64,000 nt of DNA from Candidatus Kapaibacterium thiocyanatum (GCA_001899175.1 MKVH01000025.1:1-64000); one strand, 5' to 3'; shown: positions 15,114 to 25,291, counted from the stretch's first letter. Numbers and translations: made by a program. The notes: generated by a model from the sequence alone, not told the origin.

Positions 15114-18100
15114 ATGTCGATCCGTTGCTTCGTGGTGATGATGGTGGCCGGTATGATAGGGGCGACGGCTCTCGTGGCGCAGTCGTATCCGGACAGCAAG
15201 GGCCGTGACTTCTGGTTCACCTTCCTGCCCAACTATCACAATACCGCCAGCAACCTTCCGATCGAACCCCTTCGCCAGCTCGAGCACCAGCTCTACATCT
15301 ACATCGGCGCCGAGCGCCCGACGTCCGGTACGATCACGTGGTACGACGAAGCGGGCCGGGCGAACGTGGAAACGTTCAACATCGTCGATCCTTCGAAGCT
15401 CCACGAAACGCACCGCTTCTACAGCGGTTACGAGCTGCGTGGATTCAACACCGGTGGTGATATCGACATCCCGTCCAGCCAGTGCGAAATCCCCGCCAAC
15501 CAGTCCGTCCATATCGAAGCCGATAACGACGTCACGGTCTATGCCATGAATCAGGCCGAGCTCACCAGCGATGCCTTTCTCGTACTGCCCACGGATGCCC
15601 TCGGCGACGACTACGTCGTGATGGCCTATACGACCGATCCAAAGATGACGGCACTCGGCAGCATGAGCGGCAATACCACGCCCAGCCAGTTCGCCGTCGT
15701 GGCCGTCGAGGACAATACCGAAGTGGAGATCGTACCGTCGTCGGCCACGATCAACAACGCGACGCGCCAGCCCATGACGACGGTCCTGTCCAAAGGACAG
15801 TCCTTCCTCGTACAGCAGAATCCCCGTATCGAAGCATTCGGCGATCTCACCGGATCGGTGGTACGCGCCAACAAACCTGTCGCCGTCTTCGGCGGGCATC
15901 AGCGAACGACGCTTCCCATCGCCCTGACCAATTCGCTAGGGTCGCGTGACTGTCTGGTGGAGCAGATCAATCCGATCAGGACATGGGGCAAGAGCGCCTT
16001 CCTGACGCCGTTCGCACCCTCGGCCGACGAATTGCCGGACGGTAACGATCTCTATCGCGTTCTGGCTGCCTTCGACTCCACGGCCGTCGTCGTCAACGGC
16101 GCCCAGGTGGCACTGCTCGGTGCCGGCCAGTTCCATGAAGGAGCCCTCGTCGAGGCACTGGACGTCACCACGTCGCGTCCTGCCCTCGTGGCCCAGTACA
16201 AGAAGTCGTCCAGCCCCGGTGGCCAGCAGAGCGGCAGCCGTATCGGCGATCCGCTCATGATGCTCGTCCCTCCGGCCGAACAGTTCATGAGGTCCTACCG
16301 GTTCATGAACGCCCAGGCCTATCGCTTCGACGGCAATCCGGCGAATCCGACGGTCATCGACTCCGTCTACAAGGAGCAGTACCTCAACGTCGTGATTCCT
16401 ATCGGACCAGCGAATACGGCACCGCTGAACATCAACCTCCAGCTCGACGGCAGGCCCGTCAACGCGCAGTGGAAGCGCATCGGATCTTCGGAATTCGGAT
16501 ATGCGACGCTGCGGATGCTGGACGGCGTGCATACCATCTCGGCCGATACGACGTTCGGTATCTACGTCTACGGCTACGGCGTCGCGAATTCCTATGGCTA
16601 TATCGGCGGCATGGCCTTCCGCCCGCTCGACACCTATCCTCCGAAGATCTCGGACGAGCCGACATGTTCCGGTAGCGATGTCGTGGTCACGGACTCCGTT
16701 CTCGGAGATTCGCGCATCCGCACCATCGCCGTCGTTCCCGGTTCGGACACGAACGTCCGCTATACGATGCCGTCGATCGGCACGCCGCAGTCCATCGTAC
16801 GCATGGCCATCGGTCTCGACAATCCGTATGCGGATGGAGCCATCACCATCGAGGCGATGGATGATGTAGAGCAACGCACGCGCCGCACCATCGCCATCCC
16901 GGGCTTCACCGTCGGCGTCGACGGCCGGGGAAGCGAACCTACGCCGCTGGCGAAGACGTGGGTGCTCCCCGTCGGTCGTGGCCGTTGCGACAGTATCGTG
17001 TTGCACAACTACGGAGCCTGGCCACAGAAGATCTCGACCCTTCGTTTCACGAGTGGTACGGCCATCGATATCTCGGATCTGCCTCTGGACATCGCTCCGG
17101 GAGGGCGGACCGTCATTCGGTATTGCCGCCGTGTGGATGAAGAAGGCGAAGGGATGGATACCTTGCTCATCGGCGACACCTGCCTTGCACGCCCCGTCGC
17201 CGCCATCGATATCCGGGCACGGATGGACAGGTCGAAGCCGACGGTCGCGACAACGACCGATCCCTGTTCGACGAGCGTGACCATGACCGTGACGGAGCGC
17301 TCCGAAGCGGACTTCGGTCTGGAGAACGTAACCGTCATGACGGACGTCCTGCGCAACTGCACGGCCGATGTGCGGACCACGGCCGCCGACGAGATCAGCT
17401 ACGTCATCACCGTCATCGATCCGTTCGAGGACGCCATCTACGGCGTCGATGCCGTGGATTCGGCAGGCAATCGCGAAGTCTTCATCGATACTATTCCCGG
17501 CTTCACCCTCAGCTTCCTCGGCGAACGGGGAAGGACGACGACCTTCCCGTATCCGGTATCGCCCGTAGGGGGGCGTCACTGCCGCGACGTGGCCATACGC
17601 AACTACGGTACGCGATCCATCACGCTCGACGAGGCACGACTCGATCTCAATATCCGGTTCTCCGTGCCCCAGCATCAGTTCCCGATCACGGTTCCGCCGG
17701 GCGAGGAACGGTTCCTGACCGTATGCTACGAACCCGTGGTTGCGGCCGACAGCCTGAACGACGCCGACACCATGCGTTTCCGGTTCGGATGCAGCGAGAA
17801 GAACGTCTCCGTACAGGGAGGTGGAAGTGTCGTCGTCTTCGAAGGCGTGTCGGGTTGCAACGTCCCCCTGAATACCGATGTCTGGAAGGCCAGTCGGATG
17901 GCCGTCTCTCCGCAGCCGGCTACCGATGCCGTCGTGCTGGTCCTGCGAGATTCCGTGGACGGTGCGGTGGTGCGTATCGTCGACGTCACGGGTGGCGAAA
18001 TTGCGCGGTACACGTACAGAGGGCCGATGACGAAGGCCCTGAGCGTATCGGTCGGTGACGTGCCCGATGGAACCTATGTCTGCCTCGTCGATCACAATCA

Positions 18101-18137
18101 AGGTACCACATCGGCCGTCATCGTGATCAGACGGTAA
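15114..18137 (+). CDS. IgGFc-binding-domain surface protein with T9SS C-terminal sorting region
   Basis: This 1007-residue protein has a signal peptide (to ~AVAQ, residue 23), then an IgGFc-binding-type N-terminal domain (SKGRDFWFTFLPNY, VYAMNQAELTSDAFLVLPTDALG divided by loops), then two Ig-like/choice-of-anchor-D-like segments, each with a conserved pair of cysteines. The last ~85 residues (MAVSPQPATDAVVL...DGTYVCLVDH) resemble the Por secretion C-terminal domain, so it is presumably exported by type IX secretion and attached to the cell surface. Likely an adhesin or structural surface protein; no catalytic motif is seen. TACATTCG, one base off the promoter consensus, lies at 15093-15100. 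Confidence 0.8.
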   Translation: MSIRCFVVMMVAGMIGATALVAQSYPDSKGRDFWFTFLPNYHNTASNLPIEPLRQLEHQLYIYIGAERPTSGTITWYDEAGRANVETFNIVDPSKLHETHRFYSGYELRGFNTGGDIDIPSSQCEIPANQSVHIEADNDVTVYAMNQAELTSDAFLVLPTDALGDDYVVMAYTTDPKMTALGSMSGNTTPSQFAVVAVEDNTEVEIVPSSATINNATRQPMTTVLSKGQSFLVQQNPRIEAFGDLTGSVVRANKPVAVFGGHQRTTLPIALTNSLGSRDCLVEQINPIRTWGKSAFLTPFAPSADELPDGNDLYRVLAAFDSTAVVVNGAQVALLGAGQFHEGALVEALDVTTSRPALVAQYKKSSSPGGQQSGSRIGDPLMMLVPPAEQFMRSYRFMNAQAYRFDGNPANPTVIDSVYKEQYLNVVIPIGPANTAPLNINLQLDGRPVNAQWKRIGSSEFGYATLRMLDGVHTISADTTFGIYVYGYGVANSYGYIGGMAFRPLDTYPPKISDEPTCSGSDVVVTDSVLGDSRIRTIAVVPGSDTNVRYTMPSIGTPQSIVRMAIGLDNPYADGAITIEAMDDVEQRTRRTIAIPGFTVGVDGRGSEPTPLAKTWVLPVGRGRCDSIVLHNYGAWPQKISTLRFTSGTAIDISDLPLDIAPGGRTVIRYCRRVDEEGEGMDTLLIGDTCLARPVAAIDIRARMDRSKPTVATTTDPCSTSVTMTVTERSEADFGLENVTVMTDVLRNCTADVRTTAADEISYVITVIDPFEDAIYGVDAVDSAGNREVFIDTIPGFTLSFLGERGRTTTFPYPVSPVGGRHCRDVAIRNYGTRSITLDEARLDLNIRFSVPQHQFPITVPPGEERFLTVCYEPVVAADSLNDADTMRFRFGCSEKNVSVQGGGSVVVFEGVSGCNVPLNTDVWKASRMAVSPQPATDAVVLVLRDSVDGAVVRIVDVTGGEIARYTYRGPMTKALSVSVGDVPDGTYVCLVDHNQGTTSAVIVIRR

Positions 18138-18142
18138 TCCGT

Positions 18143-18150
18143 TACTTTTG
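18143..18150 (+). promoter_or_regulatory. -7 box for the C-terminal processing protease
   Basis: TACTTTTG is an exact TAnnTTTG match, 34 bases before the ATG at 18185, in the short gap after the upstream T9SS gene. Confidence 0.55.
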
Positions 18151-18184
18151 ACGTCCCATTTCGTCCGTTTTCCCCCAAGCTCCC

Positions 18185-19816
18185 ATGCTTCCCATGCAGA
18201 AGACCTCCCTTCGACTCGTATTGCTGGTTTCGGCGGCTGTGGCCGTCGGTATCGGCCTCGGCGTCTATGTCCAGCCCGCGATCTCGGGCGACAACGTCTT
18301 CGAGAACGTCCGCAAGTTCAATGAAGTCCTCAACATGGCAGCCAAGAACTATGTGGAGGAAGTCGACACGCAGAAGCTCACGGAAGCCGCCATCAAGGGC
18401 ATGCTCGACGAGCTCGATCCGCACTCCGTCTACATCCCTGCCAAGGAAATGCAGAAGGTGCAGGAAGACTTCCAGGGGTCGTTCGAGGGCGTGGGCGTGG
18501 AATTCGACATCATCAACGACACCATCACGATCGTTTCCCCGATCTCCGGAGGTCCGAGCGAAGCTCTCGGCATCCAGGCGGGCGACAAGATCGTCCGCAT
18601 CAACGACACCTCGGCCGTGAAGATCACACGCGACATGGTTCCAAAGAAGCTGCGTGGTCCGAAGGGTACGATCGTCAAGGTCCACATCAAGCGTCCGGGC
18701 GAATCGGAACTGCTCGTATTCGACATCAAGCGCGACAAGATTCCGATCAACAGTGTCGACGCCTCCTTCATCATCCAGGGGACGGACGTCGGCTACATCG
18801 CCGCGAACCGCTTCAGCGCCACGACGTACGAAGAGCTGCTCACGAATGCGCGCAGGCTCCGCGATGCCGGCATGAAGAAGATGCTGCTCGACCTTCGCGG
18901 CAATCCGGGCGGCTATCTCGACCAGGCCTTCCGTATCGCCGACGAATTCATTCCGGCAGGAAAGAAGATCGTCTACACGAAGGGACGTCGCGCCGAATTC
19001 GACGAAGATTTCTGGTCGACACCTGGCGGTGAATTCGAGGACATTCCGCTCATCGTCATGGTGAACGGTGGTTCGGCATCCGCGAGCGAGATCGTCTCCG
19101 GCGCCATCCAGGACCTCGATCGCGGTCTCGTCGTGGGCGAAACATCCTTCGGCAAGGGGCTCGTCCAGCGTCAGTACCAGCTCGGCGACGGCTCGGCCTA
19201 TCGCCTCACCATCTCGCGCTACTATACGCCGTCGGGTCGCCTCATCCAGCGTCCGTACGACGACAAGTCGAAGTACTATCGCGGCGAAGGCCGTGTGGAA
19301 GCGGAAGAAGGAGACAACATCGAGCACGAGAAGGATGCCAGCGAGGATTCCACGCACAAGCGTCCGACGTTCAAGACGGCCGGTGGCCGTACCGTCTTCG
19401 GCGGTGGTGGCATCACGCCCGACTACGTGGTGAAGAGCGATACGATCGCCATGCTCGCCCGCAAGCTCCGTGCGAAGAACCTGTACTGGGAAACGGCCGA
19501 CAATCTGATGAAGGTCAAGGGTAAGGATATCCGTGCCGTCTACGGCGAAGATCTAGGCAAGTACGTCCGCAGCTTCACCATCGGTGACGACGTCATCGCC
19601 CAGCTCAAGGAACTTGCCAGGCAGAAGGACGTTGAATGGAACGATGCCGAGTTCAAGCAGGATGACGACTTCATCCGCACCGTCATCAAGGCGTACATCG
19701 GCCGCTCCATCTTCAACAACAACGGCTATACGGCCGTGATGCTGGATGTGGACAAACAGGCGAAGAAGGCTCTCGATCTCTTCCCCGAAGCGAAGAAGAT
19801 CGCGAAGCTTCGCTAA
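18185..19816 (+). CDS. C-terminal processing peptidase, S41 family (CtpA/Prc-like)
   Basis: This 543-residue protein has an N-terminal signal/anchor (~residues 5-33), a PDZ domain at ~85-170 (GSFEGVGVEF, QAGDKIVRIND) and an S41 protease core containing the nucleophile in GGSASASEIVSGA and the general-base lysine in GETSFGKGLVQ. These enzymes trim or degrade periplasmic proteins from the C-terminus. The C-terminal ~170 residues form the extra domain common in Bacteroidota homologs. A second ATG at 18194 is possible. It is followed at 32 bases by the DUF3108 gene, which has its own promoter box. Confidence 0.93.
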   Translation: MLPMQKTSLRLVLLVSAAVAVGIGLGVYVQPAISGDNVFENVRKFNEVLNMAAKNYVEEVDTQKLTEAAIKGMLDELDPHSVYIPAKEMQKVQEDFQGSFEGVGVEFDIINDTITIVSPISGGPSEALGIQAGDKIVRINDTSAVKITRDMVPKKLRGPKGTIVKVHIKRPGESELLVFDIKRDKIPINSVDASFIIQGTDVGYIAANRFSATTYEELLTNARRLRDAGMKKMLLDLRGNPGGYLDQAFRIADEFIPAGKKIVYTKGRRAEFDEDFWSTPGGEFEDIPLIVMVNGGSASASEIVSGAIQDLDRGLVVGETSFGKGLVQRQYQLGDGSAYRLTISRYYTPSGRLIQRPYDDKSKYYRGEGRVEAEEGDNIEHEKDASEDSTHKRPTFKTAGGRTVFGGGGITPDYVVKSDTIAMLARKLRAKNLYWETADNLMKVKGKDIRAVYGEDLGKYVRSFTIGDDVIAQLKELARQKDVEWNDAEFKQDDDFIRTVIKAYIGRSIFNNNGYTAVMLDVDKQAKKALDLFPEAKKIAKLR

Positions 19817-19821
19817 CTTTG
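19814..19821 (+). promoter_or_regulatory. -7 box for the DUF3108 gene
   Basis: TAACTTTG matches TAnnTTTG exactly and overlaps the stop codon of the upstream protease gene. It is 27 bases before the ATG at 19849, favouring that ATG over an in-frame TTG that lies inside the box. Confidence 0.55.
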
Positions 19822-19848
19822 CGTCCTTTACAGACAGAAACACCACAC

Positions 19849-20634
19849 ATGAACACCATGATCCGTCTGGCGGTCGTCGGCATCATCATGCTGACGGCCG
19901 GTCTCACACGTGCGTCCGCACAGTCCTTCCTCTATCCAGGTGAAGAGCTTACGTTCCGCGTGTCCTACCTCAACATCACGCTCGGTACGGTCAAGTCCGT
20001 CGTCGAGCCGTATACGACGCTCGACGGACGCCGCGTCGCGAAGGTCAAGGTCTACATCAACTCCCATCCGAACATTCCCTTCGTATCGCTTCACTCCATT
20101 TACGAGAGCTGGGTGGATACGACGGTGACGTTCTCCTACAAGTTCAATGCGAATACGCAGGTCGACGACAAGTGGGAGTTCGATCAGTATCTGTTCGACT
20201 ATACGAACAAGCTGCTGACGATGGAGAAGTACAGGGACAAGCAGAAGGTATCGTCGAAGACGGCCGAGATCAAGAAGCGTTTCAACGATGGCAGTTCGCT
20301 GCTGTTCGCTGCGAGGTCCATGCTGTATTCGAAGAAGAGCTATCGTATGCCCACCGTCATCATGGAAGACACCGTTAGCACGGTGATCAACTTCCAGGGC
20401 AAGCAGGAAGCCGTCGATATCGATGCCGCCAGTTATCCCGTACGTACCGTCTACTTCAACGGCGATGCGAACTGGACAGGGATCTACGGTCTTACCGGAC
20501 GCTTCGAAGGATGGTTCTCCGACGACGAAGCCCGCATTCCGATCAAGGCCAAGATGAAGGTCTACGTCGGCAGCGTGACGATCGAACTGCAATCCTGGAA
20601 GCGCGGCTCGTGGCAGCCGCCGAAGGCCGGATGA
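19849..20634 (+). CDS. DUF3108 exported protein
   Basis: This 261-residue protein has a signal peptide (MNTMIRLAVVGIIMLTAGLT, cleaved near ASAQ) and then the DUF3108 pattern, starting FLYPGEELTFRVSYLNITLG and continuing with beta-rich repeats of the form NSHPNIPFVSLHSIYESW. The family is predicted to be periplasmic or outer-membrane associated and of unknown function; no catalytic residues are apparent. Its stop overlaps the start of the sugar-kinase gene in an ATGA junction, implying co-translation with it. Confidence 0.85.
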   Translation: MNTMIRLAVVGIIMLTAGLTRASAQSFLYPGEELTFRVSYLNITLGTVKSVVEPYTTLDGRRVAKVKVYINSHPNIPFVSLHSIYESWVDTTVTFSYKFNANTQVDDKWEFDQYLFDYTNKLLTMEKYRDKQKVSSKTAEIKKRFNDGSSLLFAARSMLYSKKSYRMPTVIMEDTVSTVINFQGKQEAVDIDAASYPVRTVYFNGDANWTGIYGLTGRFEGWFSDDEARIPIKAKMKVYVGSVTIELQSWKRGSWQPPKAG

Positions 20635-21539
20635 TCATCGTCGTCGACGGAGGAGGCTCGACCACGGCCTGCGCCGCTTTCACGGGCACACACGAGCATG
20701 GCCGCACGGAACTGCCGTCCTGCAAACCAGCCGCAGGAGACACGCGTACGGATGAACTGTGCCGTTACCTCGGCTCCTGGCTTGTCACCACGCATCTGAA
20801 CATCGCATCGTCCGACATACTCCTCGTGGGCATGTCGGGTGTATGGTCGCAGGAGGAACGTCGTTCCTATACCGAGGATCTCGACCTGTCATGGTCACGC
20901 TACGTCGGCGACACCGTGCCCCGTATCACCGTGGTCAGCGACATCGAACTGGTACAACTCGCAGCACTCAACGGCAGGCCCGGCGTCGTTCTCGTTGCAG
21001 GGACGGGGGCCATCGCTCTCGGTATCGCCCGTGATGGAAGACAGATCAGGGTGGGTGGATGGGGCCCCCGCATCGACGATGCGGGCAGCGGCTTCTGGAT
21101 GGGGCGCAAAGCCTTGCGCGCAGTCGCGTGGATGCTGGATGGACGCGGACCCTCGACCCTGCTGATACGACCCGTCGCCGCCTTCCTCATGGCCGATCCG
21201 GCCGATGTGCCGACACTCCAGAACAAATTGCGCACGACGTCGATCGATCGCTGCGCACGCCTCGCCCATGCCGTCTTCGCCTATGCCGCGGAAGGCGATG
21301 CCGTCGCCATGCATATCAGGGGTGAAGCCGCACGCGAACTTGCGCGACTCATCACGACGGTATGCAGCGATACGTCAGATATTCCTCCGGACATCGTCCT
21401 CTATGGTTCGCTGTGGCGCGATGAACCGTTCTACCGCATCGTCCACGGTCTCGTCAGCGACCAGGTGCACGGCGCATCGTTGCAGACGATGACCGACGTC
21501 CTCGCGTCGACGGCCGAAGCCATGCTGACGGCATCCTGA
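20631..21539 (+). CDS. BadF/BadG/BcrA-type ATPase, N-acetylglucosamine kinase-like
   Basis: This 302-residue protein of the ASKHA fold has phosphate-1 motif VDGGGSTTACAAF at the N-terminus, the adenosine and phosphate-2 region VAGTGAIALGI, and GGWGPRIDDAGSGFWMG, typical of the BadF family members that phosphorylate amino sugars such as N-acetylglucosamine. A role in recycling cell-wall sugars would fit the adjacent LD-carboxypeptidase, which acts on murein peptides, but this is inference. Its ATG overlaps the stop of the DUF3108 gene by four bases. Confidence 0.85.
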   Translation: MIIVVDGGGSTTACAAFTGTHEHGRTELPSCKPAAGDTRTDELCRYLGSWLVTTHLNIASSDILLVGMSGVWSQEERRSYTEDLDLSWSRYVGDTVPRITVVSDIELVQLAALNGRPGVVLVAGTGAIALGIARDGRQIRVGGWGPRIDDAGSGFWMGRKALRAVAWMLDGRGPSTLLIRPVAAFLMADPADVPTLQNKLRTTSIDRCARLAHAVFAYAAEGDAVAMHIRGEAARELARLITTVCSDTSDIPPDIVLYGSLWRDEPFYRIVHGLVSDQVHGASLQTMTDVLASTAEAMLTAS

Positions 21540-21556
21540 GTCTGCACACGTCGTTC

Positions 21557-21579
21557 GGACATCGAAGCGCTCGATGTCC
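21557..21579. terminator. Hairpin between convergent genes
   Basis: GGACATCGA and TCGATGTCC form a perfect 9-bp stem around a 5-base loop. It sits between the convergent sugar-kinase and LD-carboxypeptidase genes and could end transcription from both sides. No long T tract follows, so it is not a classical intrinsic terminator. Confidence 0.45.
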
Positions 21580-21593
21580 CGCACCGCGCGTCG

Positions 21594-22526
21594 TCAGCGA
21601 ACGGCAGCATCGACGAGTCTGAGATACCGGCTGCGCGCGGAAATCGATGCGCGAATTCCCATCGGAAGCGTGAGCTTCTTCTGCTCGTGGCCATACATCA
21701 GGTTGCCGAGGACGGGTCCCGTCGAACGTGCTGCATATTCCGTCAGGACTTCCCCGATGTCCCGCGTCTGCGTGGACGAGCCGCGTACGACCTTCTGCGT
21801 GAACTGGCCGAAGACCGTGGCCGCGCATGACGATGGAATGCCGGCGAGGGAAAGCTGCGTCAGCATGCGGTCGATGCGATAGGTCTCTTCGCCTACGTCT
21901 TCGAGAACGAGAACATTGTCCTCGAGTGCAGGCATGTACGGCGTGCCGAGCAGCGAGACGAAGACACTCAGATTGCCGCCGAGCAGACGTCCTTCCGCGG
22001 CACCGCGCCGCAGGATCGTGACCGGAAGCGATTGCTTCAACGGCCCCAGGGGTTTCGCCGATGTGAGCACGCGCCAGAACCATTCCTCGCTTTCCCCGTC
22101 GAACGTGTCGGCCATGTCGACGCTCGGCATGGCGCCCGAGAACGTGACGAGCGATGTCTTTTTCCATATGGCGAGCTGCAGTGCCGTCGTATCGGAAAAC
22201 CCGACGAAGATCTTCGGATGACGCCTGATGATGCGGTAGTCGATGTCGTCGAGCAGACGCATCGTGCCGTAGCCTCCGCGTGCGCACATGATGGCGTCGA
22301 TACCGTCGTTCGTGAACATGTCCATCAGGTCGGACAGCCGTTCCTCGTCCGTACCGGCGAGGTAGCCCGCATGGCTCCGCCGTGCCGCACGACCGAGTTC
22401 CACACGGTAGCCGAGCGATTCCAGATACCGGATGCCACGGTCGAGTCTCGAGGGGTCTCGCTGTGGTGAGGCCGGTGAAACGATGCCGATGACGGCGTGT
22501 CTGGGCAGGCGTTTGGGGATAAGCAT
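21594..22526 (-). CDS. LD-carboxypeptidase (S66 family, LdcA/MccF-like)
   Basis: This 310-residue protein has the S66 features: IGIVSPAS at the N-terminus, MCARGGYG before the nucleophile region, GFSDTTAL with the catalytic serine, LEDVGEETYRIDR with the glutamate, and MYGHEQKKLTLPMG with the histidine. The family cleaves the terminal D-alanine from murein tetrapeptides in the cytosol during wall recycling. Some members instead give resistance to microcin C. Length is normal and no signal peptide is seen. Confidence 0.92.
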   Translation of the reverse strand: MLIPKRLPRHAVIGIVSPASPQRDPSRLDRGIRYLESLGYRVELGRAARRSHAGYLAGTDEERLSDLMDMFTNDGIDAIMCARGGYGTMRLLDDIDYRIIRRHPKIFVGFSDTTALQLAIWKKTSLVTFSGAMPSVDMADTFDGESEEWFWRVLTSAKPLGPLKQSLPVTILRRGAAEGRLLGGNLSVFVSLLGTPYMPALEDNVLVLEDVGEETYRIDRMLTQLSLAGIPSSCAATVFGQFTQKVVRGSSTQTRDIGEVLTEYAARSTGPVLGNLMYGHEQKKLTLPMGIRASISARSRYLRLVDAAVR

Positions 22527-22729
22527 GGGTAAAAATCGCGATTTACGGTGGAAAAGGTGTGGATCGAACGTTACACCGCATGGGCAGATCGTAACGCCGA
22601 TGACTCGACAGGAATTGCTAAGTTGCGCCCCGGCAATCTCTTACACCAGTATTCCCGGCATCTCCGTCGTATGGCACGCCATTTGGTTGGCCATGTCCGC
22701 GGCAAGATGTTCCACGCCGGGCCGACCTC

Positions 22730-25291
22730 ATGTTCCCGTTGCGACGTCGTACTATCCGATCGATCATGTCCATGCTGTTCCTGATGGTTTGTTCCATCGG
22801 GGTGAGCTATGCCCAGCCGTCGATCAGCGGTATCGTCAACGACTACGTCCAGGTCAAGGAAGTATTTCCCTGCGACAGTACGGTTCGCGTGGAATCGACT
22901 CAGGGGTTGTCCGCCGGCAGCCGCGTCCTGCTCACGCAGATGAAGGGTGCGCTCGCCTCCGTCGTGAACGACAGTACCTATGGAACGATCCTCGCCATCA
23001 ACGGCGCAGGTGCGACGGAATTCCTGACCATCGATCATATCGATGGCGACCTCGTGACCTTCACTACACGCATGGTCCACGACTATTCCCCATCCGGCAT
23101 GGTGCAGCTCGTCCGCGTGCCGGTCTACGATGACATCATTATCGGCGGACCGTTGTCCGCGAAACCCTGGAACGGCACGACGGGCGGTGTGCTCGTCATC
23201 GAAGTGCGCGGAGCTCTGGCCTTCGCTGCCGACATCACTGTCGACGGAGCGGGCTTCCGTGGCGGCAGGACGTCGATTCCGCGAAGCCGGTGCGATGTCG
23301 GCGACTTCGTCGTCAACTGGGCCGTCGGTCTGTCCGCGGAAAAAGGCGAGGGCATCTTCCAGCCGCCGACGAATGCCGGCGCCGGACGCGGTCCCGCCGT
23401 GTCGGGCGGTGGGGGCGGCAACGGCAACAATGCAGGCGGCGGCGGTGGTGGTAATGCCGCACGTGGCGGTATCGGCGGCAATCCCAATCTCTATTGTCAT
23501 CTCTTTCCGGCCGTCGGTGGCTATGGCGGTAGTGCGCTGGATACGCTCAACGGCAAGCAGCGATTCTTCCTCGGCGGTGGCGGTGGCGGCGGGCATCAGA
23601 ACGATGTCCAGGGCACCGGCGGTGCGGCCGGTGGTGGACTCGTCGTCATCAAGGCCAGGCGTATCGTCGGGAACGGTCATACCATCAATGCGAACGGTGC
23701 GCATGTCACGCTTCTTGCCGGTGAGGATGGTTGCGGTGGTGGCGGTGCAGGCGGTACGGTCGTCGTCGACGCCGATACGGTGGAAGGATCGCTCGTGATT
23801 TCCTGCACCGGTGGTAACGGCGGCAGCACCAATGCCATGTACAATGCTCACGGTCCGGGCGGTGGTGGAGCGGGTGGAGCGGTCATCCTCACGCGTTCTC
23901 ATGCATCGCTGACGACGGACCTTCGGGGCGGCCTGCCTGGAACGCACCTGGTGCAAAGCAATGAAGTCTATAGAAGCGGTTTCGGTGCCGAGCCCGGTGG
24001 CGAAGGAGTCGTCACGGTTCCCTTTGCGTGGAAACGTCCGATCAGCATTTCGCTGACCGTAGATGGTGACGCGGCATTGTGCGAAGGTGCGGTTACCTTC
24101 ATCGATGCGTCGCCGGGATTCGCCAGTTATCGATGGAGCGATGGCGCGACGTCTCCGCGACGGTTCGTGAGCGATCCCGGATCGTACGTCATGATCGCCG
24201 TCGACAGTGGCGGCTGCACGCACGTCTCGCGGAGCGTCGTCGTCTCGCGGAATACGACGTCGTACAGCGTCGGTGGCGTGCTCGACTTCGGTATGTGCGA
24301 TTTCGACGTACCATACCGGAAGACGCATGTCTTCCGCAATACGGACGACGAGGATCTGACGATCGGCAGCATCGATATGCCCGGCGGATTCACGCTTGTA
24401 CGCCCGGATTCGTTTCCGGTCACCGTGCCTGCGGGACAGCAGCTCGACCTCGAAGTGGAATTCATCGCCGCAGAGGACAGGCCGTACAGCGGCTCGATGG
24501 TGATCAACAGCACGGCCCCGTGTGCGGACACGAGCGTCGTCGAATGCAAGGCGACCGTCAATCCCGTCTATGTCACGTTCTCCGTTCCGGACACCGTGGC
24601 CGGTGTGGGTGCTCGCGGCTTCGGCATACCGCTCTACTGCCTCGTCGAGCCTGATACGGCCACGCTGAAGGTATCGTTGGCCCACGTCGTACTGTCGCTC
24701 GACAATCGTGTATTCGCTGTGGATACGATCTTCGGGGCGGACAGGATGACGGATGTCGTCGATCTCGTCAACAACGTCCGGACGATCACGCTCAGGATCG
24801 CAGGTGCGAACGTCCGTGGCGGTTCCCGCGTTCTCGCCACACTTGTCGGGACGACGCTCTCGTCCGTCGTGAAGGCCACGCCGATCAGGATCGTCGGCGT
24901 GACGTGGACCGATGCGGAGCAGATACCCGTCACGAAGGTGAAGGACGGTTCGTTGCAGGTCGATCCGCTCTGCTATGGCGATGCACGCGTCGTGCGCTTC
25001 TTCGCGCCCGCATTGCTGCAGATCGCACCGAATCCCGTCGTTGACGATCTGGTCGTCACCATCGGTATGACGGTACCGGGAACCTACGACCTCGCCATCG
25101 TCGACGTACAGGGTAATCCCGTGATGACACGGTCGTTCGACCGTCCATTCCACGACGGACAGGGCGTCGCATCGCGGTACGTCAACGAAACGTTATCGAT
25201 CCCTTCAGGATCGCTGGCCAACGGTGCCTATGTGGCACGTCTCATCACACCTGTCCAGACGCTTTCCGTCCCCTTCGTCGTCGCACGTTGA
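22730..25291 (+). CDS. Gly-rich surface protein with T9SS C-terminal sorting region
   Basis: This 853-residue protein has a basic signal peptide ending near SYAQ (residue 29). Residues ~200-410 are rich in glycine clusters (GGGGGNGNNAGGGGGGN and similar) in a beta-helix-like context. An Ig/PKD-like segment with WSDGATS and a choice-of-anchor segment (FGMCDFDVPYRKTHVFRNT) follow. The C-terminal ~85 residues (LLQIAPNPVVDDLVV...GSLANGAYVARL) fit the Por sorting domain for type IX secretion. No enzyme motif was recognised; a role as surface adhesin or coat is inferred. It is convergent with the kynurenine monooxygenase gene, seven bases apart. Confidence 0.8.
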   Translation: MFPLRRRTIRSIMSMLFLMVCSIGVSYAQPSISGIVNDYVQVKEVFPCDSTVRVESTQGLSAGSRVLLTQMKGALASVVNDSTYGTILAINGAGATEFLTIDHIDGDLVTFTTRMVHDYSPSGMVQLVRVPVYDDIIIGGPLSAKPWNGTTGGVLVIEVRGALAFAADITVDGAGFRGGRTSIPRSRCDVGDFVVNWAVGLSAEKGEGIFQPPTNAGAGRGPAVSGGGGGNGNNAGGGGGGNAARGGIGGNPNLYCHLFPAVGGYGGSALDTLNGKQRFFLGGGGGGGHQNDVQGTGGAAGGGLVVIKARRIVGNGHTINANGAHVTLLAGEDGCGGGGAGGTVVVDADTVEGSLVISCTGGNGGSTNAMYNAHGPGGGGAGGAVILTRSHASLTTDLRGGLPGTHLVQSNEVYRSGFGAEPGGEGVVTVPFAWKRPISISLTVDGDAALCEGAVTFIDASPGFASYRWSDGATSPRRFVSDPGSYVMIAVDSGGCTHVSRSVVVSRNTTSYSVGGVLDFGMCDFDVPYRKTHVFRNTDDEDLTIGSIDMPGGFTLVRPDSFPVTVPAGQQLDLEVEFIAAEDRPYSGSMVINSTAPCADTSVVECKATVNPVYVTFSVPDTVAGVGARGFGIPLYCLVEPDTATLKVSLAHVVLSLDNRVFAVDTIFGADRMTDVVDLVNNVRTITLRIAGANVRGGSRVLATLVGTTLSSVVKATPIRIVGVTWTDAEQIPVTKVKDGSLQVDPLCYGDARVVRFFAPALLQIAPNPVVDDLVVTIGMTVPGTYDLAIVDVQGNPVMTRSFDRPFHDGQGVASRYVNETLSIPSGSLANGAYVARLITPVQTLSVPFVVAR

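Noticed and set aside
14100-15899. Upstream extension of the trmH-like frame on the minus strand
   Set aside because: It is antisense to the phosphatase and the next gene. Only the last 175 residues show SPOUT motifs.
15936-18101. 721-codon minus-strand frame
   Set aside because: Antisense shadow of the IgGFc-binding-type gene.
22571-25153. 860-codon minus-strand frame
   Set aside because: Antisense to the Gly-rich T9SS gene; product is an Arg/Asp/His-rich shadow.
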